NCBI GenBank assembly: GCA_036346375.1
Contig: CM070517.1
Span: 10,457,161 to 10,521,160 of the forward strand
DNA length: 64,000 bases
Source: Guadua angustifolia
Lineage: Eukaryota > Streptophyta > Magnoliopsida > Poales > Poaceae
Direction: 5' to 3'
Position numbers and translations under genes: made by a program. Positions 23,741 through 33,132 of this stretch are shown here, piece after piece; position 1 is the stretch's first letter, and the number at the start of each line of letters is the position of its first letter. A model generated the notes under the pieces. That model saw only the letters and a list, made by a program, of their open reading frames with translations. It was not told the DNA's origin and made no database searches.

Positions 23741-24508
23741 GTGAGTGGCAACCAATTTTCTTTCTCACCATGTTCTGAATATTTTGCCATTGTAACTCAT
23801 TTCTTCCTTTTCCATGGAATCAATCATCACACTTTGAATCGGGTCGCGCATGTCGCATGGAAGCTTGAGGAGGAGGGCTAGTTGTTGTTGCAAGCGCGAG
23901 CAAGCGAGGTCATCGTCGTCTACACTAGCTAGGAGGAGGCGAACCGCGAGGACCGGCGTCGCTACACTCTTTGTCATTCCCTCACGAAACCAACCTTCAC
24001 CAAGTGCAAAAGCAATCTTGTGGTGGTAAGATTCTACCCTAGTCCATCCCTTTGACACCCTAGTCCATTCTTTTGAAGTGTAGAGGACAATAGACAAATC
24101 GCCAATTTGAAACAGAACGCTCAACCCGGATAGTCCGGGGATTTCATCCGGATAGTCCGGGGTTTCAACCCGGATAGTCCGGGGACTTCATCCGGACAGT
24201 CCAGATATGGCAGAAATCGCCAGACCGAGAGGGTTAAACCATATAGTCTGGTATTTTATCCGGATACTCCGGATAGGGCAGAACTTGCGAGACCGAGGAG
24301 GTAAACCCGGACACTTTGGGGTTTAAAACCGGATACTCCGGACATAATTCAATAAAATGCCCTAATACTTGAACTTTGACGTAAAACTCAATTAGTATTT
24401 TCATATTACCATTAGTACTACACATCATGAGCATATCATGCATCTTTTAATCATGTGCACTATTGGAGTTCTTGATTCGGTGTTTATGGATTTGGATTTT
24501 CTCATTAG
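23741..24508 (+). other. Predicted leader intron in LTR C
   Basis: A strong donor (TTTTGG|GTGAGT) and acceptor (TTCTCATTAG|GTG) flank 768 nt that include the palindromic cluster. The same pair is found in LTR D (55045-55764), and donor-like and acceptor-like sequences are recognisable on the minus strand of A and B. Splicing is predicted from consensus only. Confidence 0.45.
24125..24350. repeat. Palindromic motif cluster in LTR C, CCGG-type
   Basis: Near-perfect inverted repeats ccggatagtccgg, atccggatagtccgggg and ccggatactccgg recur about eight times. Each is a self-complementary core flanked by short A/T-rich spacers. The cluster starts 1042 bp from the LTR start, exactly as in D. Confidence 0.85.
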
Positions 24509-24675
24509 GTGTTGACGCTTCGAAAGGCACTCCCGAGTACGACTACGCCTTCGAAGTCAAGAACGAGCAACAAGGCACTGCTTTACTCCTTGACCATGAT
24601 TGCTCCAACTATTTGAAATTTATATTGTTGGAATTATTTTATCAATTGCATGCTTACTTTCAATTACAACTATGA
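24463..24675 (+). CDS. Small conserved open frame in LTR C
   Basis: A 70-codon frame whose part from 24510 onward (GVDASKGTPEYDYAFEVKNE..., ending HAYFQLQL) aligns without gaps to LTR D (55677-55931). The two differ by scattered substitutions and both lack stops in the shared segment. It begins at the predicted splice acceptor at 24508, so it would sit at the start of a second leader exon. It resembles no protein family I recognise, and conservation could simply reflect recent copies of one LTR. Confidence 0.3.
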   Translation: MEFLIRCLWIWIFSLGVDASKGTPEYDYAFEVKNEQQGTALLLDHDCSNYLKFILLELFYQLHAYFQLQL

Positions 24676-26807
24676 TTGGGTAGAATTCTTAGCTATTGCC
24701 ACATTGTGATGTTATCCCCTTGCCATGTTCCTTTCGTGTTCTATTGTCGCCCTAGGAGGAGGGTTTATTCTTATTGTATGGGTTCGTACGAATTGCTTAG
24801 CCATGCTTAGAACATCGTTAGAAACCGCGATAGATGGACTTAGTCCATTGGTCGCAATGATTGAGAATTATTATGTTGATGATAGTTTCAAATGTTGGAT
24901 AATGAGTAGAGATGTTGGTTAAGGACCATAAGGATTAAATCCTGGTGACGTCTCTTTGAGTAACTATCGTGCGAACCACATGCCGTTTATGGGACCGGCG
25001 TAACCAAGTACTTATGTATGACTAGGTTATGTAAACCATGTGCACTCGGAATTCCTTGAGCTTAGTGGAGCGTCAAGGAATGACCGCCGGAATTCCTTGG
25101 GCTTAGTGGAGCACCAGGGAATGTTCTCGGAGTCCCTCGAACTTTGTTGAGTTGGGGATGTCCAACAACGAGTGTACTCCTTGATCCACACACACCGAGC
25201 ACTGGGCATGCGGGATCAAGGGTCACATTCATCCGGATGGTTTAGATACACTACCATGCATACTGGAAAATGGTTTGTCACGTTCACCTCGGCCGACACA
25301 TCTAAGGAATTGTGTTAATAGCTTGGCTTATGAGTGTGGCGTGTCGTGTGGGTAAAGTCGTACCTCTGCCGAGTTGAAACTATTCGAATAGCCACGTCCA
25401 TGGTTAAGGACGATCGCTTGATTTGTCAGTCACTGGGCGAGTATTAAGGACTTGGTAGGAATGGGATGGGAGTGGGAAAAGAGACACAAGTATTGGAATA
25501 CTTGTGTGTGTAATCGAACATGAGCGATGGAACTCATAGTTCGGAAAAAGCTTGAAGGCATGATATAAATGTGATTATGATGATGTTATATTATGTATTA
25601 GATCTTGCAACTGTTTACTAAATGCAATTTGTCAAGCTATATATGTTTATGATTTATCCCAAATATTGCTTTATGCTGAAATTGCCATTTTGCCTCCCTT
25701 TGATGTAGTAACCACATGTAGTTAGAACTCAACATGCAACTTATATTATTGTGCGAGTACACTCTTTGTACTCAACCGGATTGTCCACTTGCTGTAGGTG
25801 AGGATGAGGCACTGCCCGGGGACTTTTACCGGGCAGATTTCGACAATTCTAACGTTTAGTCGCCGTTCTTGCCCCAGTTGGTTGCCTGAGGGTTTGGGGG
25901 CATGCCATGTTGGCCCTTTTGTTGTTTATCTTATGAATTCCGCTGCTACTTGGTGTAATAACTCTAAATATATCGTTATGGACAGCAATCCTATTTTTGG
26001 AATGTAATAACGTTTATGCTTCATAATTGTGTATGTGTTGTGATGTCAATCGTTGGATGAGAATGCTCGTGTTGGCGAACTTTCCTTGGACCAACATGGG
26101 TATATTCACGGAACGCCCGAGGTTTCCTTGATTCACTAGAGATGTACCGCGCATTCGGATGAATCTGTGGAGTCCCGGGGACGGTTCCCCACACCGAGGG
26201 ATCCATGAAGACAAAGATTTAGGACCACGCCGATATACCCAGGTTCGGGCCCCCAATGTGGGTAACAGCTTTACGTCCTACTTCTGCTCTCATTAATATG
26301 TTTTGAGGGGATTACAAATGCACGATCTACACTTTGGGTTCTTCTTGAGCTCTCTCAGTGCTCTTCTCGTTCTCGCTCTTTTGTTCGAGTCTTTCTTTTT
26401 TTCTCTCGGCTTTCGGCCCCCCTCCCACGCACCGAACCACCCTTATATAGGTCGGGTTGGCTCGGGCATGTGAGAAGGATGATATCACACTGGTTACATA
26501 TCATTTATTACATCAGTCACTGTAGCTCCATCCTCTGGCCTCATTCTTTGCACATCGTCCAACTCCGCCCGGTCCACCTGGAAAGCGACTTATATGGGAC
26601 GGGCTAGGTGCAAGACGACAGAGCGATAAGCTATCATGCCGTCAGCAGAACCACACGCATTCAATGGTTCTGACATGGTGTGTCAAGGGAGAAGACTTCG
26701 AGGCAAAGCTCCCCCATTCCTTCGATGTACATCTCCACGCCTGACCGGCAGTGGACCCCCTAGCACCTTCTGACTCCGTCGGCCGACCACGTAACCCAAC
26801 CTCTTGG

Positions 26808-26965
26808 CGTCAGGGCCTTATCGCCCACCTGCTCACCAGGCTACCACACGACGCGGTCGCCTGGCGTCTGGGCCTGATCGCCCAACTGCTCGCTAGGCTG
26901 CCACGCGACGCGGTCGCCTGGCGTCAGGGCCTGATCGCCCACCTGCTCGCTAGGCTGCCATGCCA
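26808..26965 (+). repeat. 57-bp tandem repeat in the element 5 LTR
   Basis: A 57-bp unit (cgtcagggcctgatcgccca at its start) is present about 2.8 times, starting at 26808, 26865 and 26922. The unit length is a multiple of three, so it reads as a 19-residue repeat in one plus frame. Coding is unlikely because it lies in the LTR on the non-sense strand. Confidence 0.85.
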
Positions 26966-27032
26966 CGCTTCGACACTTGTGGCCCCTCTTGACCGTGGCG
27001 GAGAGGGTACCCTGGCGTGAAGTACGCCGACA

Positions 27033-27615
27033 ACTCCTTTTCAGATTGTATATGGCTTTAACCCTCGTACTCCAATTGATCTTTTACCTTTACCTTCTTT
27101 GGAAAAATAAACTTTGATGCTAAGAAACATACTGAATTTATTCTTAAGTCGCTTGAAACCGTGAAAGAAAACATTGAGCACATGACTGAAAAATATAGGG
27201 TTGCTAGAAAGAATGGCAAAAAAAATTAACATTTGAACCTGGTGATCTTGTTTGGTTGCACTTATGTAAAGAAAGATTTCCTGAATTGCGTAAGTCAAAA
27301 CTAATTCCTAGAGCTGATGGTCCTTTTAAGGTGTTGGAACGAATTAATGATAATGCCTATAAACTAGAGCTACCTGCAGATTTTGGGGTTAGTCCCACTT
27401 TCAACATTTTAGATTTGAAGCCACTCCTCGAAGAGAACAATGAGCTTAAGTCGAGGTCGACTCTAATGCAAGAAGGAGAGGATGATGAGGGCATCACTAC
27501 TACAAATACACCAGACGATGAGCAACAAACAACCAATATTCAAAGACCAATTACACGAGCCCGTGCGCGACAAATAAATTATCAGGTAAACTCATTTCTC
27601 GGGTTGCATAATTGA
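27033..27615 (+). pseudogene. Integrase C-terminal part of the interrupted family G element
   Basis: Starts mid-domain at TPFQIVYGFNPRTPIDLLPLP, immediately after the LTR of element 5, and continues to GPFKVLERINDNAYKLELP and PITRARARQINYQV. It matches the copy at 6352-7163 closely. Frameshifts lie near 27108 and 27222. The intervening G sequence (RT thumb, RNase H, integrase N-terminus and core) is missing between 11554 and here. Confidence 0.85.
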
Positions 27616-28402
27616 ATTTTAAAGGATGGACCACTCCATAATATTGTGCTTGTGCTTAGGAATCACGGATTAGAGCAGTAAAGACACCATCCCTCATCAA
27701 AACAAGCTAGAATGCAAGCTATTCTCGAGGTGGAAGCTGAATCGTCCACCCAAGAGCAGTCCACCTTCAACTGGTATAACTTTTGCATTCGGAGTCCGCT
27801 CAAGATGAGTGAGTACTTATTGAAAGCTAATTTCATGCTCTTTCCAATGGATCCAGCCTCACCATCAAATTCCACACAAGCTGGCCACAACAATCAAAAA
27901 CATGCGATGGTCTCAGTCTTTTGGGTGCTGCGCCACCATTATTTTGTGCTAAGTTTCCATGTAATCAATGTGACGTGAGTCCACCTCCTAGAAGCCATCT
28001 CCTTGTCTATATCCTGGATAGGCTCCCTCTCTATCTCCTTAGGTTTTGTTCACTTATTGTTTTCCCTTGGAGAAGCATCATCAGTTCCCCTTGTGCTGGC
28101 TAGCCAATCGGATCAAGCAATAGAACATCAATCATATTAGTGTGAGCTTCATCTTATTTGCAATTTCAGATTGTCTTTTACTTGTTCTTTCTTGTTTCTT
28201 TGATTGCTAGTAGGAATCGACCTTCGTGGTTAGGTCAATTGCATTCTTGGCATGGTTGATAACGAGTAGGTGTAGTGGTTTAGCGATTGTCGGGTTCGAT
28301 CCTAGTGTGGCCGATAGCCGGATCATCAAAGTCACCTCTCTACTCAAATCGAACGTATCCATCTCACCTGAAGATCAGGCCACCCCGGGAGTGTCCCCAT
28401 CA
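27483..28402 (+). mobile_element. Family G LTR, copy G2 (3' LTR)
   Basis: Starts TGATGAGGGCATCAC after the purine tract aagaaggagagga and ends GTGTCCCCATCA, 920 bp, collinear with G1. The right flank cctag continues directly into family F LTR sequence that reads 'actcctagagtagttgg' in F1, so G inserted into an F LTR at CCTAG. Confidence 0.82.
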
Positions 28403-28625
28403 CCTAGAGTAGTTGGGCAAATGACTTAATTCTGGTTGCTGTATTGAAATAGTGATTGGTTTCAAGTACATTTATCAGGTTGCACTGTTATCTTGGTGCT
28501 TGCAGCTAGTTATCCGAGAGAGCATTGTTGGTTGGAATCGGTGTTCATCATCGTCTCCTTCTGGTGGCACTGGTTATCCTCTTTCTTGCTCTCAGGCCGT
28601 GAAGGTCGGGCCCTCCCCCGTATCA
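28403..28625 (+). mobile_element. Family F LTR, 3' part of the copy split by G
   Basis: Collinear with F1 from about 5144 to 5358, beginning cctagagtagttggg and ending CCCGTATCA. Its 5' part should precede the leftmost G LTR but has been lost in the deletion at 6351/6352. Confidence 0.8.
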
Positions 28626-28639
28626 TTTGGTATCAGAGC
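28626..28639 (+). other. Primer-binding site after the split F LTR
   Basis: tttggtatcagagc follows the LTR end, as after F1 and F3. Confidence 0.8.
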
Positions 28640-28684
28640 AAATCATAGAGATTGATTCTGGTGTAACTTCTAATATCCGTATCA
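28640..28684 (-). repeat. Inverted 45-bp head of a family F LTR
   Basis: Read on the minus strand this is the F LTR start (TGATACGGATATTAGAAG, then ttacaccagaatcaatctc). It ends exactly at the LTR terminus (28684) and is joined on its other side directly to the primer site. The following 28685-28915 (231 bp) is unassigned. Confidence 0.8.
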
Positions 28685-28915
28685 CCCTCGGCGGTGACCG
28701 TCGTCATCCTCTCAAAGTGAGCAACAATGCCCTTCATGCTTGGAGAGCGATGCAGCGAACTCTCGTCACCTGACATGGTTAGTAAAAGACAAGAAACAAA
28801 ATCACAAATATAATGTTCCTATCACTACTTAGGATGTGGTGAAAAAGTTGCTCAACTCTCGAGCTGGTACCAAAGCTCTTACGAGTTCTTACCATGCAAC
28901 AGGGGTAATACGGAT

Positions 28916-29548
28916 ATTAAAAGTTATACCAGAATCAATCTTGATGATTTTAGCATTCATATGCTATACCATTAGATAGATAAAGAAGTCTAGTTTCTAG
29001 TACTTCAAATCGTGCATCGTTTCGACTTTTGAAGCAAAACTTATGACCATTTAAGCGGAAGATACACAGGCTATTTTGTGGGTGCACAAGAATAAAAGAA
29101 GACTTCTCAAATGCTCAACCAATATGACCTTCCACATACCTCCGCTAGTATTTGTGTTCATACCTAGCTAGGAGGGTTGTTCCTAGTATAAATACCCCGT
29201 GTACTCCTCCATTGTAAGAAGTGAAAAAGTGAAAAATGTTATGAACAATTTTTACAATGAGCCACCATGGCATCATCTCCACCCTAGAATAGCTCTATGG
29301 AGGGATCCTTATCCACCTTGGTCGTTTGACGACTCCCAATGTAGTTGGGTGAATGACTTGATTCAAACTGCTGTACTGAGACAGTGGTTGGTTTCAAGTA
29401 CGTTCATGAGGTTGCAATGTGTGCTTGCAGCTTGTTATCCGAGAGCATTATTGGTTGGAATTGGTGTTCATCATCGTCTCCTTCAGGTGGCGCTAATTAT
29501 CCCCTTTCTTGCTTTGACATTGTGAAGATCGAGCACTCTCTCGTATTA
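28916..29548 (+). mobile_element. Family F LTR, copy F3
   Basis: Collinear with F1 and F2, 633 bp. Both termini are altered by C/T-type transitions (TAATACGG for TGATACGG, and ATTA for ATCA). A TATA box (tataaata) is near 29187. Confidence 0.82.
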
Positions 29549-29562
29549 TTTGGTATCAGAGC
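29549..29562 (+). other. Primer-binding site after F3
   Basis: tttggtatcagagc, followed after only about 9 bp by the next F LTR. The whole internal domain between F3 and F4 is missing. Confidence 0.8.
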
Positions 29563-29571
29563 CAATTTTAA

Positions 29572-30206
29572 AAATTAGAAGTTACACTAGAACCAATATC
29601 GATCATTTTAGCATTCATATACTATAGCATTGGAAAGATACAGAGTCTAGTTTCCAGTGCTTCAAACCGTTCATGGTTTCAACTTCCGTAGCAAAAGTTA
29701 TGACCATTTAAGTAGAAGCTGCATAGGTTGTTTTGTGGGTGTGTGAGAATAGAAGAAGACTTCTCAAATGCTCCACCAATATGACCTTCCACATACCTTC
29801 GTTAGTATTTTCGTTCATACCTACCTAGGAGGGTTGTTCGTAGTATAAATACCCCGCGTACTCCTCCATTGTAAGCAGTGAAAAAGTAAAAAAATGTTTT
29901 GAATAATTTTTAGAATCAGCCACTATGGTGTCTTCTCCACCATGGAATGGCTCTATGGAGGGATCCTTATCCATCTCGATTGTTTGATGACTCCTAGCGT
30001 AGTTGGGTCAATGACTTGATTCAGGCTACTGTATTGAGATAGTGGTTGGTTTCAAGTTTGTTCGTCTGGTTGCGTTGTCCACTTGCAGCTAGTTATCTGA
30101 GAGTGTTGTTGGTTGCAATCGGTGTTCATCATCGTCTCCTTCAAGTGGTGCTAGTTATTCTCTTTTTTGCTCTCACGTCATGATGATCGGGCACTCCCCC
30201 GTATCA
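29572..30206 (+). mobile_element. Family F LTR, copy F4, probable 5' LTR of element 3
   Basis: Collinear with F3 but lacking its first 10 or so bases; ends CCCGTATCA at 30206. The following 'gagggcc' fits the primer site with one GTATCA-to-GTATCA slip deleted (LTR end and primer site both contain GTATCA). Gag-like sequence of element 3 follows directly, so F4 is best read as its 5' LTR with the leader deleted. Confidence 0.7.
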
Positions 30207-30463
30207 GAGGGCCTTAGTGAGGATGTATGACTCACTGATGAGTGAATGTTGCTGCAAGAAGACCATCTCTAGTCCATCGAGACCGCTCAGGGAGTTGCTA
30301 ACACTACCCTTGCTACTATTTTTTTAGACTTGATATGCTTGCAACTGCTACCCCTGGAACTTCCAGTCCTCCGCCTCATCTCCTAAGCAACAACAATGGC
30401 GTCTACATGCACAACGGGTTCCCATTACTATCTCAGCTTCACAGCATGGCCCCGCTGCCTCGG
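30207..30463 (+). pseudogene. Element 3 gag, N-terminal segment
   Basis: From about 30400 a frame reads SASQHGPAAS and, once the solo LTR and one duplicated CTCGG are set aside, continues without a stop into AAQTHIANTLAQQPRAT at 31437. This shows that the two pieces were contiguous. Upstream of 30400 the frame is broken (TAG near 30329). No known domain is seen in this N-terminal part. Confidence 0.6.
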
Positions 30464-31431
30464 TGACGAATACTCATACCATGGATACCCCTAGCGGCCC
30501 ACAACGCCGAATGGGCTGCCCCAAGTTCAACTTAGGCCGAAGGCCCCGCGGGGCCACGAAGGACTCTCGCCCCGGCCGGGGCAGTCCGACCCTCGCCTTC
30601 GGTCGGACGCCCCACAACCTCCGACCAAGCCGACCAAAGGGAGGTCCGACCCCCGTCATGGGTCGGGCATCCCCCAAGGCTCCGACCCCCGCCATGAGTC
30701 GGACGCCTCGCAAGCTCCGACCAAGCTAAGGTAATCTCCGCCACCGTCACCAATCAACTTCGAGTTGGCCACATGCCCCACGGACATGACGGCTCAGGTT
30801 GACCGTGCGGGGGTAGGTGGCTCCTTCCCAAGGTGGCGAGGAGGCTGCCGAAGTCAAGCGCCAGTCTCATTGTCCAGTCACGCATAGTAGGAGGATGCGC
30901 TCCCTCCAGAGGCATCACCAGAGCTAGGCGCGACGACGTCCGCATCTGGCAAGCTCGCAGAGGGTATGTGCGCCAACTCCCGGTACAGCAGAAAACCACG
31001 CCACCCGACGTGTCTACCGACCCAGCATGGAGCGAGCAGGCGCCGGCCAGTCGCCAAGATCGAAGACCAAGACTCCTAGGCGTAGGACACCCCATCCTTT
31101 CTTTTCCAAGTTCTCATGTAACCTTCCCCCTCCGTCTATATAAAGGGAGGCAGGGCCCTCAGAGAAGGGGATGGCTTTTACAAGCAACACAATTCTTACT
31201 CCCACTCGGACGAGGCGCCCAAGGCCAGGCCTTAGCCCTCGCTTGTAACGCTGTGCAGTCATCTGCACTCAGAGCAATATAGAACCACCACACGAACTAG
31301 AAGTAGGGACATTCGGCCCGAACCAGTATACATCTTGGGCTCCCCGAGTCTAACCATTCAAGGAGAGGGAGCACGCGACCCCTTGACTACAAATTTACTT
31401 GCGATATTCGAAACACCGACACTCGGCTGCT
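30464..31431 (+). mobile_element. Solo LTR, 968 bp, family not seen elsewhere in the window
   Basis: It starts TGACGAATAC and ends CACCGACA, with perfect CTCGG duplications at 30459-30463 and 31432-31436. A TATA box (tatataaa, 31136-31143) is followed by GC-rich U5-like sequence. The left half carries repeated 'gtccgacccc' and 'ggtcggac' units. The interrupted gag frame is continuous when the LTR and one duplicate are ignored, which supports the boundaries. Confidence 0.82.
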
Positions 31432-31436
31432 CAGAC

Positions 31437-31791
31437 ACACATCGCCAACACTTTGGCTCAGCAACCTAGGGCTACCTAGCTTTGGGACCTAGGTGGATGA
31501 ACAAGATGGTGAGAACTACAATCACTACGCCACTGATTTGGAGGATGACAATACCGTCAATTTTGACAATGACCGAGACCATCGTCAGCTATTCTTTAGT
31601 CAGCAAGGTATGCGACGTGATCCACCGCGACGTGAGGTATGTGAACATGATGACGTTTTCTCTAAAGTAAAATTCAATATGCTACCTTTCAAAGGTAAAT
31701 ATGATCCTAATGGTTACCTCAATTGGGAATTACTTGTTGATCATAAATTTGCATGCCATGATTTCCCTGAGGATAGAAGAGTTAGGGCGGC
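31437..31791 (+). pseudogene. Element 3 gag, middle segment
   Basis: Frame 31493-31791 reads acidic linker sequence (DLEDDNTVNFDNDRD) and then the capsid start MLPFKGKYDPNGYLNWELL..DFPEDRRVRAA. It is closely related to family G gag at 9415. It is cut at GCGGC (31787-31791) by element 2 and resumes at 42846 with ATSEFSNFASVSWRE. Confidence 0.85.
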
Positions 31792-32304
31792 TGTCGATGG
31801 TTGCTACCGACAATGAAGAAGAGGGAGTGGGGGAAGGCGGAAGATCCCAGCCCGATGGTAGAACAGAACACCCAGAGGATTTTTTACCGAGTTGGGCTCC
31901 CCAATGGAGATAATACCTAGTCCCGCTCTCTTTGTTGATCTTGAGTATATTGAAGTTCTTGGTTACAAGGAGGCTCTCTTTCTCTCTGTCTGAGGGTTCT
32001 CTCTATATATCTCGGGACGGGGCATCCCCAGGCACGGCGAGGGAGTTCTTTGGGTCGTCAGTCGGCGGTGTGGAAGCTGTTGGAGATGGCGGGAGGGCTG
32101 TCTCAGCGCCGACAAAGCCTGATGCCATCAAGGCTGCGCCGTCCCGTCTGAAGGCTGCTGCAGCCCACTCTGCTGCCGCGGTTCCGCTCTGCTTTCTCTG
32201 CACCCATCCGGTTCCTCCTAGAACTCCCTCCCTTTTGTTCGGTGGGCTTGGTCCATCTACATGGGCTGGTCGGCTTGGTGGACCCCACGACCGTTACTTC
32301 CACA
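31792..32304 (-). mobile_element. 3' LTR of element 2
   Basis: Plus-strand edges TGTCGATGGTTGC and CTTCCACA, 513 bp. It aligns over its whole length to 42321-42845. The differences are predominantly 1-2 bp insertions and deletions. The sequence inside it on the right (aggcccagagtgcttg) is the minus-strand polypurine-side flank. Confidence 0.9.
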
Positions 32305-32539
32305 AGGCCCAGAGTGCTTGAGGCCGGGCCGTCTTATGTGGGTTTGCCACTTTCATTGCGAAGGCCATTTTTCGCCGTTGAGTGCGTTGACGGGAGGTCT
32401 CGATGGACTCGATTCCCTTGATAACCGTCAGACGCTCCGGATTTGATAGGAAGATGTCGCTCCTGGTCATCACAGGACTCATCGTGGTCGCCACGGAGCT
32501 AACCGCCATTTGGCCTTGATCGAAAGCGGTACCCGAGTT

Positions 32540-32870
32540 GTGCGGCGATCGGCTCATCATGGGCGTACCTTGGACTTAGGTTTGGTGGCGCCTACACCGG
32601 TCATGCCGGGCATAGCGTGGCTCTTCATGGAAGCGCGCCACCATTAAACTCTTGGCGATTGGTACCCGTACATGTACGGCGATCGGCTCATCATGGGCGT
32701 ACCTTGGATTTAGGTTTGGTGGCGCCTACACCCGGTCATGCGGGGCATAGCGTGGCTCTTCATGGAAGCGCCACCATTCGGCTCTTGGCGATTGGTACCG
32801 TACATGTACGGTCGATCGACTCATCATGGGCGTACCTTGGATTCGGGTTTGGTGACCCTATATTTGATTC
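32540..32870. repeat. About 134-bp tandem repeat in element 2
   Basis: The anchor 'catgggcgtaccttgga' recurs at about 32559, 32693 and 32826 (period 133-134 bp). Units contain the palindrome gtacatgtac. The same repeat, reverse-complemented, occurs in element 4 at 58684-59210. It lies between the 3' LTR and the start of the antisense gene, so it is upstream of that gene. Confidence 0.85.
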
Positions 32871-33132
32871 GCCTTCATTGATTGCACGATCGGCAAAGGG
32901 CAGCGTGGCGGGGACGCGGACCAAAATCCGGCGAAGTCGTACCTCGGTCAAACTTGGTAGCGGCGGGCCCCACCTTGGCGAGAATAAGCGCCCTTCTGAT
33001 CCTTAGAAGCTGCTCCGGGTAAATTCATTCTCGCGCTCCGCCTCTCGCCTCTTCGTTCTCCGAAACCGTCGCCTTCCCACGAGCCCGCCGCTAGGGTTAG
33101 CGCCGCCGCGCTTTACATTCCTTGCGCCACCG

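Larger units (their letters stand above)
23083..26193 (+). mobile_element. Solo LTR of family L, copy C
   Basis: 3111 bp between perfect CCGAG duplications (23078-23082 and 26194-26198). It starts TGTAACAGCCCAATTTTC and ends GGTTCCCCACA. A TATA-like catatataagg is at 23521, leaving about 2.65 kb of sequence downstream of the probable promoter. It lies inside the LTR of element 5. No internal domain of this family is present anywhere in the window. Confidence 0.92.
22988..27032 (-). mobile_element. 5' LTR of Tat element 5, split by solo LTR C
   Basis: On the plus strand the LTR runs from TGTCAGTAG to CGCCGACA. Subtracting solo LTR C and its duplicated 5 bp leaves about 929 bp. A minus-strand TATA (tatataagg, plus position about 26442-26450) supports orientation. 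The right edge abuts family G integrase at 'actcc' (27033), the expected TSD position. The partner LTR on the left has been deleted together with the 3' part of the element. Confidence 0.82.

Noticed and set aside
24125..24350. CRISPR-like array
   Set aside because: Units are 13-15-bp palindromes with variable, short spacers inside a plant LTR. There is no leader or cas gene and the setting is eukaryotic.
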